Of a stretch of DNA of 64,000 nt, positions 26,894 to 39,227 are shown piece by piece (position 1 is the first letter of the stretch; the number at the start of each line of letters is the position of its first letter). The notes beneath the pieces were generated by a model. The model was not told where the DNA came from. It saw only the letters and a program-made list of their open reading frames with translations, and searched no databases. This DNA is from Lepidurus packardi (taxonomy: Eukaryota; Arthropoda; Branchiopoda; Notostraca; Triopsidae), in assembly GCA_023053545.1 (NCBI GenBank), contig JAKZAN010000004.1, positions 6,882,001 to 6,946,000 on the forward strand, given 5' to 3'. Made by a program: the position numbers and the translations under genes.

Positions 26894-28171
26894 ATGGAAA
26901 TCGCGTGCTGGGTAATTAGTGCCGTTTTATGCTGTTCCATTGTTTCTGCGAGTGACGAAACCGCAGCTGCCAAAGATGATTCAGTGTTACTTTGTATCCT
27001 TTTCGCCTGTTGATTTGCATCGATTATAACCGTTAGCGGTATTCACTATGCTTCGTTTGCATTGGCTTTGTGTGTTTGTCGTTGTGAAAGGAAAAAAAAA
27101 GTTCTTCATTCGTAACTCGCTTTTCTTTTGCTCGCGAGTCATGAACTTGACTGTATTTGGCGGATTGTGAAATAGGTATGTCGTTTTTGTACTTGTATGA
27201 TTGTCTTTATAGTTTCTAAGCGAAGAGAAACGTCACTTTTTTGCAGGGTTTCTTATTTCTTTTGATTCATGATTGAACTGTTCACGTTATTAGCATTCGC
27301 CGGTGTTCCAGAGATTAAGGCTTTCTCTAAGAATGGATTTCAGTTGTGGAGCTTGTTGAACTTTAAAACGCGTTTAATTTTAATGAGCGCCTCCTATATT
27401 AGCCTTACTTCCCATGTTTGTGTATTTTCCATGAGACATTCCTTAACCTCAACCTATAGTTCAAAAGCTATTCAAAGCGAGACGCAGAGATCATAAAGAA
27501 GCCGTAGACCGCATTCTTTCTTTCAAGGATGCAAGCAAACAACGAAAGCTGGTCGCAGCCATTATTCCGAAAATCTTTGAAGTTATGCTCGACAATCGAG
27601 TGAAGCTCGAAAATGCAGGCTTTTTTCCAGGCCAAGAGTTGCCAAGCGAGGAGTCTCTCAAAGACGGTACATTTTCTAAGAGTTTTTTGTTCCTTTATGA
27701 TCCGTTCACGAACTCATTCTTTCCTTTTTATAATGCAGCATTTGTTAACGTGTTGGAAAACACGGCGTTTCTGGGTGAAATCCTTTTGCATTTGCCCGAC
27801 GTGACTCATTCCGTCCTCCGAGTGAACCAGCAGTACGATTTATTGGTTAAATGGAGCGTTGGCTTTTGCAACGAAACTGCTTTTCTTGACACCACCTCCA
27901 AGAAGCTTCTCAATTTGGTATTGTGTAATCGTGACTTTAAAAAAAAAAAAAAGACGGGTAGTTTTTTGGTCAATTAAGCTGTGTTTTTACCTTCATCTAG
28001 ATGGCCCAAGAGCTCAACTTAGTCGAACGAGACGCGAACTTTGTCAATCCTTACTCTAAGTCGTACAAATCCAATGCAACCGAAGAGCCGATAGTTTCTA
28101 AGCCCAACAAAATTAAAAAGAAAGAAAAATCAAAGGGACCATCACTGTCGAGACCAAGGCAAGAATTGTAA
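26894..28171 (+). CDS. CCDC134: CCDC134 orthologue, secreted/ER protein
   Basis: Four exons (26894-26993, 27460-27666, 27739-27917, 28001-28171) join in frame to 218 residues, close to the 229 of the human protein. It begins with a signal peptide (MEIACWVISAVLCCSIVSAS). The diagnostic core is QKLFKARRRDHKEAVDRIL, AFVNVLENTAFLGEILLHLP, LVKWSVGFCNETAF and MAQELNLVERDANFVNPY, matching the family's VVENTAFFGDVVLRFP and MAQELGI blocks. A lysine-rich tail ends RPRQEL, an ER-retention-like C-terminus (the human protein ends QSEL). In vertebrates CCDC134 is a secretory-pathway protein linked to MAPK signalling and ER quality control. Its stop lies 36 bases from the AGK stop on the other strand. Confidence 0.93.
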
Positions 28172-28207
28172 TCTCAACTATTATACAACCGCATTCAAAA
28201 ACAATGA

Positions 28208-29985
28208 TCACTGATTTTCTGGAGCACAAAACATGACGATTTTCTGGGGCAATAAAGACACGTGGATAGGTTTCACTTCAAACGATTCTTGATCAATCGA
28301 ATACCAAGATTCTCCCTCCTAAAGTATTTAAAAATATTTATTATTTGTAATATTTATGCTCGAGTAGCACTTTTTCTTTTATTTATTTTTTCTTTACCTT
28401 AATTTCAGGTATTAATCGAACGCTCTGAGCGTTAATAGTGTTAGCTGCAACGCTCGACTTTTTGTGAATCCTAGAGAAACCTTCGTTAATGAAGCCCAAT
28501 GTTGATATACTTTCAGGAGCTAAAAAGTGAAACCAAAACCATGAATATTTATTGAAATTTGGAACAATGAGAAGTTGTATGCTACTTACAGATTTTGATC
28601 TCCAAGCTTTTGGGAACTAGTTTCACTCCTGTTGCATTTTCTGTTGCAATGTTAAACTCGAACGTTTTCAGGCTAGTTTCTTTCCAAATACCACAATCAG
28701 GGTTCTCAATCTTACTGTAGTCTACCGCAGAGATGTCAGTCGAGGCTAAAAGAGTTTTTTTTTTTTTTTAAACCAGAATACTCAAGTTTCCCATAAAAAA
28801 AGAGACAGAAACTATTGTTACCAGCGGATTTTCGTGATAGGAACGCTTCCCACCACCTTCTCTTTTCCGCCCGTGCTATTACTTGAGGTGTTTCTCGACA
28901 TTTATTACATCCGTGGCAAGGATCTGTATAAGCTAAAGCTCCAGTACATTGCCAAGTCTTGCCCTGTGTTCGAAAGGCAGTGAAAAACACGGACGCATAA
29001 GGCTTTAAGGGGCCCCAGAGCCAGAACTTGTCGCGGGTTTCTTTCTCATCTCGAAAGATGCCCCATCCAATCGAAGCTAGGGCGAAAATAGGCTTGCGAT
29101 TAGCCTCACCTTCCTAAGATAAGAGCATATTTACGAATAATTAGGCCTTAAATGTTAAGACAGATTTAAGAATTTACGTCTTGAATTTCTATCTTCATAA
29201 CATCAACATCTCGCCGTGTATCCTTTATTACAGCCATGGCACTCTCAGCCATCAGCTTGATCTCGTCGCTGTTAAAGGGCGAAAAAAGTGTCTTGGCAGT
29301 TTGGTTCGTCTTGCCCACAGGTAATATCCCAATAGGCCAGAATTTAGCCACCTGATGTGCATCGTCACGTCGTAGCAATCCTGTTATGGCCTAATTGGGA
29401 AGTACAAAAAGGGCAAATTAACTTTTAAATTGGCTACTTTTTTAATTTAGCAAAAGACTTCGGAAAGTGTCCCGTCTCCTCCAGCAATGAGAATGACGTC
29501 AGTGTTGTTCATAACTTGCATGAGATCGCGGGCTTGCCCTTCAGCTTCAGTTTGGATGACGTTGACTTGGAAACCAGCTAAGTTGAGCAACGGAGCGCAG
29601 TACTTTTCAAACTTGTCCCTCGCTTTCCTGTGAAAACGTTTCTCAAATTACTTTCTAAGCCTAAGAGATCAAATATTAAAATTAGCTCTTACCCAAAGCT
29701 GCCAGCTGGGTTTAGAAGAACAGTTACACGTCTAGGTAACTCATGTATTTGGATAATTTGATCGCCATATTTTTTGGCTTCTATACTGTACTCTCTCATA
29801 AGCTTTTCTTCTCTAAGATGTGGGGTGGAGAAGAACGCATTAATTCCAAGAAGGTTCAGATCTTAATAAACTACTTATATTTACAAGTAAGAATTCCGGG
29901 CATAGTTGACTCCGAATGAAATCACGCCAATGCCAAATACAGTTTTCTTCCAATTATTTCGGAGCGTTCGTATGATTTTAGCCAT
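28208..29985 (-). CDS. AGK: Acylglycerol kinase (mitochondrial lipid kinase)
   Basis: AGK phosphorylates mono- and diacylglycerol and is also part of the TIM22 import machinery in the mitochondrial inner membrane. Eight exons (29985-29885, 29812-29693, 29627-29459, 29390-29178, 29113-28822, 28745-28590, 28519-28398, 28318-28208) give 427 residues; human AGK has 422. The N-terminus MAKIIRTLRNNWKKTVFGIG matches the human start, including its membrane segment. RRVTVLLNPAGSFG and NTDVILIAGGDGTLSE form the diacylglycerol-kinase-type nucleotide site with the GGDGT motif; LLRRDD and WPIGILPVGKTNQTA follow. The C-terminus SIDQESFEVKPIHVSLLPQK matches the family end. The exon-3 donor (gaa|gtcttt) is unusual, but the frame needs it. 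Confidence 0.93.
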
Positions 29986-32900
29986 TTCTACTTGTGATTC
30001 AGTGATCCGGAAATCCGCTCTTCATGTGAATCACTATTATTGAGAGTGCAAACGTGATCTCTGTCTCATCAACAACAAAATTAGCGCTGGCTCTTGGACC
30101 TGAAAGTTGCGTTTCCTTGCCGATGAGAGCGCTCTAATCGACGTAAACATGTGCAAAATGCCATGCCTTCAAAATTTCCGTTGTAATAATTAGTGAATAT
30201 GTATAATTAACCCCCTTGACGGAAGCCAGGTGTGTAGTAAAACGCCACAATTAACGCAGGTAAGATCAGGTAACCAAATACCATTCTAAAGTTGATTTTA
30301 AAGTATGCATTAAACTTTTATATTACTCCATTTTAAACTCCTTAACACCTTAACGCTTTTATTGTAAAACTAGCTAAACACGCTCAAGTCAAGATAGAAA
30401 AATAAACTCGCTGCAACGTAGCATTTAGGTCCCGCTGATAATTTTATTGTGATGTAACATTCCTCAGCTCGTGACGGTAAGAAAATTTTCTTGCTAAGAT
30501 AAATCATTTCCACCTTGCTGCAGAGAGTTTCGCAAGTATAGTCTCAATCTTTTGCCGTCCTACCTAATTGCTACCTATGGTATACTCCAGTAGTCGGGAA
30601 GTTGTGTTTTGCTGCCAATTTATTGTCCCATTTTCCTTGGTTCTTTTGAGGGTCATCATAATTGACCAATGGGACGGAAGGGAAAAGTTGAATCGTGTCT
30701 TTTCCAGTCCGGAATATAGCAAAGAGGAACCACCCATGAAAATTGCATAAAAAATTCTTCTGGGTTATTGAATTTTTTCGAAAGTTTTAGTACTTTTCCT
30801 AGAGGGTTTTGTTAAGCCGTTGCCAACTGAGCTATGCGGCAATTAAGCAAGAGCGCCTGCTCGTTAAGTTTCTTACGACCAACCATAAGCATAACTCGGC
30901 TGAAAAAAGTTAAGCCGGAAAACGTTGGTAGTATAAGCCGAAAGAACAGGCTGAAAGCACAGGCTGCAAGCTTGTTTGCAGAACAAGTGAGGCACGTACA
31001 CGTAAAATTAATTAAACAAGAGAAAACCTTATACAAAAGTTCTCCTGCAAGTTTTGGTTGGCAACAATATAAAATGAAAAGGAACTGGAAACTATTTCCT
31101 GGCTTTTGAACCGTTTGGGTCTTTGTATTGTGCCAAATTTTTTGCCTATTGCGAAATAAACGAAACAAATCAAGTCGTGCAAAGGGACCTCCAATTATGA
31201 AACTGAGTTGGCAGCGGTGGCAAATCCAAATGAAGGGAAGCGAGTTGCATGTTTGGAGCTAGTTAATAGAACACAAGAAGGGATAGAAACCCGGGGAGGG
31301 TATATACAGCAGGTGAGGTGATGCAATTACACGAAAAAAGTGACGGCTCATGAATAAGCACAATGACCTTTTCACACGTGGACTGTGGCTGGCTTAGCAG
31401 GCCTTTTTTGCCTTTTCTTTTTCCAAAAATTATTTTGGACCATTGGAATACGTCCTTCGTAATATGCAATTTGGCTGCTTATGTTGGGAAACCTTGGCAA
31501 CTTTTGCGGGGGGAAAAGTGAGCTTGTACGTGCAGTTATTGCACAACCCACACACACGCGCTTCAGATTGCCAATTGGTTTTTCTTTGCAGATTTGAAAA
31601 CGCTGCATTCTATATATAAGTATTCCCAAGTAGCACATCGTGGCTAAAATGAGCTCGGGCGTTTATACACACGGATAGCTTCTAGCCGATATGGACAATG
31701 ATTATACGAAAAGTCAGCGCAGAAAAAAAACTCGACACTTTTTAAAAAGCAAGGGTTAATTACGAAACATAGCTTATCCAAAATCCCGCCTTCCCTTCAT
31801 CTCCTCGTCTTATTGCCCCTTGCAACTTAACTATAAAGAATACTTGGTGGTAAAAAAAGGAGAAGAATATTTTCTTTTTGTTTTTAAAAAAGAAGAAGTA
31901 ACTTCTGGAAAAGAAGAAGAAAACAAGGGCCAAAACATAAAATATAGAGAGCTAGTTCCAAAGCAGTTTTAAATAGCGTAGGCTCACATTACCTTATGGG
32001 TTTTATAGGCCAGCGAACCAAGATATGACCAGTCTTAAAAACTTTTACAGTTTTTCTTACAGGACTTTTATGGTCAAAGCTTTTTCAAAAAGGAACGCAG
32101 TGAAAACGAAAGAAACAGCTTTTTTAAGTAAATAACATAACAAAAACTTGTTGACCTTCGATGTGTGTTTGAGTGTGTATGTGTCGTGCCAAACTAGAAC
32201 TCGGGATCGAAGTTACGCTAGTCTGCATAATGACTATAAGAGGCTATTCTATTATCCGTTGAGATGGACTAAGATAGAATAACAATGATAAAAAGATCCG
32301 CGGATTTTTGGCAAATTACTGTGCAAACCAATCCAGTGGGACGAAAGCCATTACACGTGCGGGAAAGTAGGTACTTTTTGTTTGGAACAAAGTCGAAGAG
32401 AAACGGACTCAATGCACTTTTGTTTCGCTTGGGAATCTATTATGAAAGAAAAGAAAACATCCAAGGCGAGATGTGACGTCAGTTCGCGTGCAAAAGCCAA
32501 GCGAAGATTGGCGGAGTTCAAGTTAAGGTGGGCCATCTCCTTTCGTATGTGTCAGAAAGAAAACGCGTTCTACTAAGACCGGCCCTTTTTATTTAGTTTT
32601 TTTCATCTAAAGTTCTTATTCGTTAGCCCTTTATTAAAGTTGGAAACGTTGCACGCCTCGCCAGTATCTTTGTCTGGGAGGTAGGAATCCGATTATTGGT
32701 GTTGGTTGGCCGAGTAGTTCGCGCGAGTAACACGTTGTCTTATATGCCTTAGCAACAACTTCGTTTGGGAGTAATGGTTTTGCCCCTTTGCTTCGGCGTG
32801 CCATGGCGTAACACACATACATCTCGCGTATCTGCAAGTACGCACACGCACACAGTTGCGTCCAGCCAGAGACATTAGTACAACCCTTTCCTTCTCCTTG

Positions 32901-34100
32901 GGTTGGTTTGGCAGTGGCCAACAAAAAAAAAATACAGGGTTCTCCACACGCTGCTGAAGCTTGCTGGGTTCCAGTGCTCATTGTGAGTACCGAGTTTTAA
33001 CTATTCTGAACGTGCCGGGCTCCTCACTTTCTTAAGAACTTTTTTGCTTTTTTATTGCCGAGCTCTTGCCGAATCTGCCAAAGTGTTGTTGTGCAGTGCC
33101 CCAGTACAAAGCTTTCTGGCTTCTTCCAAAAGTCAAGCCAGGCAGTGTTGTGCAGGTCACAGCACGTGACTGTCGTGTGCCGTATTTCATTCCTGTAACC
33201 CGTTGGATTAATGTAAAAGCAAAAGAGCAGGACGATAAAAACTGCTCCTCCAAGTTTAATTACCTCCTTAGGTAATAATAAAACGAAACATCCGCGATTA
33301 AAGTCCCATGTTCATTTATTTAGCTTTCTCGTGCTTATGAATTAGCATATTATCAGTGCAAAATTGTGTGTGCATCCCGAGACCAATTTTCATGTTGGCT
33401 GGGGTTGAGAACTGGGAAGAGTTTGTTCGTTTACGGTTTTCGTTGTAATAAAGACATAGTTTGGGATACATTGACGAGAGAGGGAGAGAGAAAGGCAGGG
33501 ACTGTTTTTTTCTCATTGTGGCAAGTCAGTTGGGTCAAGAGGCGCGCGAGTGCCAAAAAGTGATGCCATTAAACAAAGGATAAAAAAGGGGGGAAGAAGA
33601 GTTGCGAAATTGAATAGCTGATCCTGGAGCTTTGTCGAGACGAGCCCGAAACGAGATATGGCACTTTGCCCCTTTCTGTAGATCTTCTTTCGTTCTTGTC
33701 GTTCAAGTATTAACTGATAGCTTCGTTTGCTTGCACTTTGGCCATCTATGGGAGTTCCTTTACTTGGATTTTATTTTTTGCGTTACATATTTCCTTAGCT
33801 TGTGAAATAGAATTAGCAGAACCTGATTGTTCGCCACACTTTGCCAAGATAGTTTGGCTCGTTTAGTAAAACAAGCACGTTCATCTCATCACTCATTATT
33901 GGTCTCTTGTTCGGTTTCAACCTCGAGGAGTTTGTCTTTAGGACGCCCGGTGTTGCTAACTTGGCACCGGTGAACAAGCAAAGTGTTGGCCACGGCTTGT
34001 TAGTTGAAGTTTTCTCTTACGTGTTTTTTTTTTCTAAAACACATGTTTGCTTAATTTGCGGTTTTGCTTCTCTGTTTGAAAAGGTTCATGTTTCCGATTC
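29986..34100. other. Intergenic, about 4.1 kb
   Basis: Between the divergent AGK and DM-Groucho genes. A 30-bp minus-strand segment at 30811-30840 reads like the 5' half of a tRNA (TAGCTCAGTTGG A-box) without a matching 3' half. Otherwise I see AT-rich sequence, a CRE-like TGACGTCA near 32475, and short ORFs without family resemblance. Promoter and 5' UTR of the DM-Groucho gene should lie near the right end. Confidence 0.5.
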
Positions 34101-34117
34101 ATGAACTCGGAAGGTGA
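34088..34117 (+). promoter_or_regulatory. Short upstream ORF overlapping the DM-Groucho start
   Basis: An ATG at 34088 opens a nine-codon frame (MFPIHELGR, stop at 34115-34117) that overlaps, out of frame, the main ATG at 34101. If it is in the mRNA leader, ribosomes would have to scan past it, a common way to damp translation. Whether transcripts start upstream of it is not known. Confidence 0.3.
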
Positions 34118-36990
34118 AGATATTTCTGTGGGAGGAAGTTCTCCAAGAGCCAACAATCGCGTTCCGAGATGTTCATTATGCCGAAATCATGGATTGGTAG
34201 TAGATTTGAAAAACCACAAACGCTACTGCAACTGGAAAAATTGCACTTGTGTGGCGTGCTTGGGGACAATGCAGTAAGTTTAAAGAGTATTGTATAGACT
34301 CTTGTTCACTAATTCACTTAAAAATTTTAAATAAGAATAAAATTTAAAGTTTTTCTCACTTCACTTTGTACCACAAGTTCTGGCTTCTGCACCATCTTAT
34401 GCCACTTTTTGTTTGTCTTTTTGTCTTCTTGGTCCCCCAGAAAAAGAAAAGTGAATGCCAATCAGGTTGCTGCACGTCGTGCTGCGAAACAAGACTCAGA
34501 ATTAGGCGAACCTGCCGTAGAGGTTCCTCAGTCATTACCGACTGTCATACCATCACAATCTGTACCGCTTGTAAGTTACCAATTGTATGCAAGCCCAAGA
34601 TCAGAATGAAGAGCGAATGTTGCCTGGCGTGGAGATTTAAGGCCTTTTTTGATTCCCAATGGCTTTTTTTAGTTAGTGCTGCCGCCAACGCGGTCTCCTG
34701 CGCCGCCGTTGCCTCCGAATCATACAGTGTATAGCACATTTGAGCGCGTAAAAGAGGAAATATCGTTTCTACAGACGCAGTATCAAAGGTGAAACAAGCT
34801 TGCCTTGGCAAAATGTCCACATTTTTTGCTGCTTATTTATTTCCCCCTGCAAAACTTCCATGTAAAACTCTCTGGGCTGGGATTTTTCTTCTCTTTGATT
34901 TCTTCTCCTTGATTGCTTGGATTATTTTTTATTATTTTTGTCTCGAAAAAGAAAGATCAAAACTACAATTGTATTTCTTATAAAAATGCTAAAACTGTGT
35001 AGTTTCGTATTTTAACCTTAATTTTTTATACCTATTTAATAATATTGAAGTTTGAAGTTGGATTGCGACAAGCTTACGACCGAGAAGGCAGATATGCAGC
35101 GTCACTACGTTACGGTAAGTAACTTTTTTTATCCTCCGTTTCTTTTAAACCTTCCGTTTAGCTTAGGAGTTTTACGAGCTTATTTTTTTTAGTGATATTG
35201 CTCCTCTTAACTTTTTTAGTATTACGAGATGTCCTATGGATTGAACATGGAGATGCATAAACAGGCAAGTAGAAACTCATTTCCTTTTTTCATTTAAGTT
35301 TATGGTAGTGTGTGACTGATGTGGTCAACAACGCTTGTTAGCTACGAAAATCCTTTTAATTTCTTTTTAGATTCTTTTATTACTGCGGCGAGGGAATTCG
35401 CTATGCTACTTTTGTAACTGCAAATTCGCTATAATGCAGAGCGAGTATTTAATGGGAGTGGCTAATGCCAACTCTTAACTAGTTTTACGGTTTTCTTTTA
35501 CCTTGTCTATTTTTTGCACGCATCTAGAAAGATACTGATGGCATTTTTTTTTTTAATTTCGCCAAACTCGGATTAAAAAGAATACTAAGGAAAGCCACGT
35601 GTATAGTTTAGGTCCCTTTTTTATCTTAATAGAGAAAAGGGAGGAACGGGTACGCCAGATAAGATATGCGAATTTGAACGGCAAATGAAAGATGACTAAC
35701 AGACATTTTCTTTGTTTTGTTTTTATCTCATTTTTCCTTTTTCTAGACCGAAATTGCGAAGCGTCTAAACACTATAATTGCGCAGATACTGCCCTACCTT
35801 TCCACCGAAGTAATGGGATTCAAATTGCTTGGCCCTGGTGTGTCTTCATGCGTATACTTCTATTTTCTCTTTTCTTTGTCCTGATTTTATGTAGCAGCAC
35901 CAACAGCAAGTTGTTGCAGCAGTGGAGCGAGCCAAGCAAGTCTCCATGAATGAATTGAACGGATTTAATGGGGTACTTAATGAGAATAAAAACGTTTTCT
36001 ATGGACTTATGCTAATGGTTTGTGGGTTGTTGTGTGATTTAGCTTAACGATTCATCTCGACATACGTTATCGCGTGACGCTGCATTGCTGCCTTCCGTCG
36101 TGCATCCAACAAACTTTGCAAGGAGTCCTTCGGGATTAGGTGTCAGCGTTCCCGGTATTCCAGGTGGACTTTGTACGTCCCCACGTATAGGAAACTCTCC
36201 AGGGGTACTTGTTGCAGGCCATGAAGGACTTCAGCCATTGATACGAATCACGCCTGAGATCCCAATGCAAAACGCTTCCATGGCCAGTGGCATCAACATT
36301 AACCATCTGTCTGACCCAGTTGCGTCAAGCCAAAGGGACAATCAGCGAGACCGGAAGAAGCCGCGAGATGCAATTTGCTCGGCGCGGAGCCCTGTTATAG
36401 TCGAAGTAAAACCCCGAAAGCGGATTAATTATCGCAGTTTCATTTAATGTTTAAATCCATTGGTTCTAGTGCCGATCGCTGACAGCTATCCAGTCTCACA
36501 AAGAGGTCCAGGCCTGGTTAGTGCAACCAGTTACTAATGACAAGCTCGATAAAGCTGACTTCGAAGTAAGTATCTTAAATCGTGCTTCATTAAGAGCGCG
36601 CTTGGGACGTACTCTTTATCCTCCTCTTATAAATTTCTAGTTTGTATGGCGGTTCGTTTTTATTTTATGTTTGTTGCTAGGATAGCGATGGTTATCGGAG
36701 CGATCAAGAGTCTGTGGTGGATGTTGTGAACGAGGTGGGTTGTTAAATTTTTAGTAGTTCTCTTGTTTGTTTTTGTTGTAAGGAGAGATTTGATTGATGC
36801 CCATTTTTCTGAATAGGACCCCGGTTCCCCGTTGGTTGTGGCAGCAATGCGTAATGGCATTAGCTACGGGGATAAACATGATGAGGTGCCAAGACATCAG
36901 TTGTCGCTTTTGGCCCATTCGGAGTTTCGACAGCTCAGTGGCGAAAGGTTTTTGCAGGAGAGGCATATAAGCGTGGCAGCAAGGATGTGA
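34101..36990 (+). CDS. DM-domain / Groucho (TLE) Q-domain chimeric protein without WD40 repeats
   Basis: Exons 34101-34273, 34441-34570, 34673-34788, 35051-35114, 35220-35264, 35747-35809, 35895-35972, 36043-36405, 36470-36565, 36681-36734, 36817-36990 keep frame throughout (451 residues). Residues 20-80 form a DM domain with the doublesex-type ligand spacing: C24, C27, H30, H39, C43, C48, C50, C53, then [18 protein letters not shown]. Residues 124-220 are the Groucho/TLE Q domain: [84 protein letters not shown] Pro/Gly/Ser-rich region (224-376) and a CcN-like motif ([20 protein letters not shown], 377-396) follow. The protein then stops in a 57-codon exon; the family's WD40 propeller is absent. 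The DM part should bind DNA and the Q part tetramerise, suggesting a self-contained repressor or an AES-like antagonist. No ATG lies between the Q-exon acceptor (34673) and the Q helices, so this exon needs an upstream coding exon. Confidence 0.85.
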
Positions 36991-39227
36991 TTATTGACAA
37001 GTCCCTTTTTGGGTGGGATTCCGCGCAATTGCCTTAACAAAATCAAAACTAGGACGTACAAGAACAGGGGTTTTTTCTTTTAATCTTTTTAGCATGTTAT
37101 TTTGGAATCCTCAAGTTAATCTAGACTCGCTCAAAACTTCATTACGTAAATCGCTAAACAAATGTGTTTTAGGCGTCTTTTTTTGTTTTAGTTAGGTAGG
37201 TAGAGTAAGTAATGTTTAGTTGGCTTTTAAGGAAATTCCGTGGTTAACAAGCATTATTCAATACTTTTTTTCGTTGAACTGAGCTTCGTGAAAAACTGGT
37301 TTGCCGTTGCAATATAGTACCCGGTTGTCTTGTCGAAAAGTTGGCTTTCATCGTTAATTATTTCGTTTAGTCGCAACTAGAAGCGTCTGACGGGGAAATA
37401 CCCTAACTTATTCTTTTTCAGGACATACTTTTTCTAATCGGATGATGCAGTTTGGCTACACCAAGTTTCCAAAGGTATGAGATGATGAAAATCTGCATAA
37501 ATGTATCATATATAACAATAGCCAGGTCAACCCATCAAGCCCAGGTTTGACTTCAGTCAGGAGCCGTATAAGTCGGAAGAATATGTGAGACATTACGCAG
37601 AAAAAGATACGAAATCAAACGTATGAAGCGGAATACGAAATAACTCTTATTTGGCACGAATAACTACCAAGCTTGCTTAGGAAGTCCCACAAGCGCGCTT
37701 TACGTGGTAGTCTAACATCCTTTTCTGTACAGTTGGCGTTGGATGTTGCTGTCCGCAGAATATAATAATATGCACGGAAGTCTCTCTTGGATATTTTAGT
37801 AAAGACAAGCTTGACACATTGGAAGGCTATCGTCGTTTAGCATAGCAGCTTTTGGGTTCGACTTTGTATATTGTAAATTTTTTTAGAATTGAGTAGAATT
37901 GTAAAGCTTCTTTTCCCAATTTTTCGCCTTTCTTGAAAAATCTATCCCTCCCAAACATTACTCTAGCGCCCAGTTTTCAAATCTGTTGGATTTTTTTTCT
38001 GTGACTTTTTTAACTCCAAACATTGGATTCAAAATAATGCAAATGATATGTTTCGATCTCTCCCTCGGAATTCCTTATTTGCTTATTGATTGTTTATTGA
38101 TTTAAATCTAGTTTCCAAACATGTCCTTTTGATGTACGATTTGTAACTTTTGAAATAAAAGGGAAATACTGGGAAATTATTTTGAGATTTTAAAAAAATA
38201 CGGTAAAAGGGGTGCGGCTCCAAAAAACTACGAATCCTATTGGTGGATTGGGCTAAAAAATGGGCGAGGCTTATTTTCAAGCTGGAAAGGCGTTTTCTGG
38301 GCTTTTTTCTATTAAGGATTCCTGCATTATCAAGGGGACCCTGCAAAAATCGAGAGCCTCGCCCCTTTCGATGTTCCCAACTCCCCTGCTCGGTTTCCTA
38401 TCCCTGATATTCAAACTTGTAAAGCCGAAGCTTCACAATTTCGAATATGGAATAGGCACCTTGCCGGGAAAGCATAAGGTACAGAGAGAGGAAGCCAATT
38501 TATATTAGTTTTTTCGGAAAGTAAAGTGCCTAGACCGGGTTTCGATCCGAGGATCTCTTGTACGTAAGGCTTGCGCCTTATCCACTTTGTCATAAGCTTA
38601 TTTTAAAAATGAAACTCCTATAAATATAAGATATGAACAAAGCTGGTGTACCGTATACATGGTTAGCATCTATATTTGTTCGATTTATAAAATATTATGG
38701 TTTGCCTACAGCCATTCCTCGCATTCTGTAGAAGTTGGCATTATTATACTGTATTTGTGTCTATGTATTTCAGAATTTAGTTTAAAAATCCTCCTTAATT
38801 TTTGTTTACGAATTAAAATCATCTGGTTTTAGGTACTGTTCCGTACTAGATACGGAAGGTGGATTTCATTGTTGCAAAATTCATTGTTACCCGATTAAAT
38901 GTTCTGGCTAATTCACTCACGTCCCATTCTCGCCAACGGCTAGTCGATATTCGTAACCTGTAATTAATATAAGTTTGAAAATAGTTTGACAACTTCATTT
39001 TCGAAAACCTTCCGGACCGAAAGACAAGTAAAGGCAAAACAAGCAAGTACATTTAAGACGTTACGTCCGACAACGAATTGTATTATACTTGCACATAGCT
39101 TACAATACATTAAAAAAAAGTATTAAGACTTGTAAAAACTGATAAAGCTTGGCGTATATAGTTCTCTTTATCTTAACATAGAAAAAACATAGCAACTGTG
39201 CTGCCACGAATGCATACTTAACTCCGC
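36991..39227. other. Intergenic between convergent DM-Groucho and Syt12 genes
   Basis: About 2.2 kb of AT-rich sequence. I searched it for WD40-like coding exons that might complete the Groucho part and saw none. The only structured item is the tRNA-like segment at 38526-38597. Confidence 0.55.
38526..38597 (-). pseudogene. Degenerate tRNA-Arg-like sequence (72 bp)
   Basis: Read on the minus strand it has an A-box-like GTGGATAAGGCG, TACG where an Arg-ACG anticodon loop would lie, and a T-arm-like GGATCGAAACCC (consensus GGTTCGA). Total length fits a tRNA, and four of five T-stem pairs form. The acceptor and anticodon stems do not pair, so it is a pseudogene or the head of a tRNA-derived SINE. 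Confidence 0.35.
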
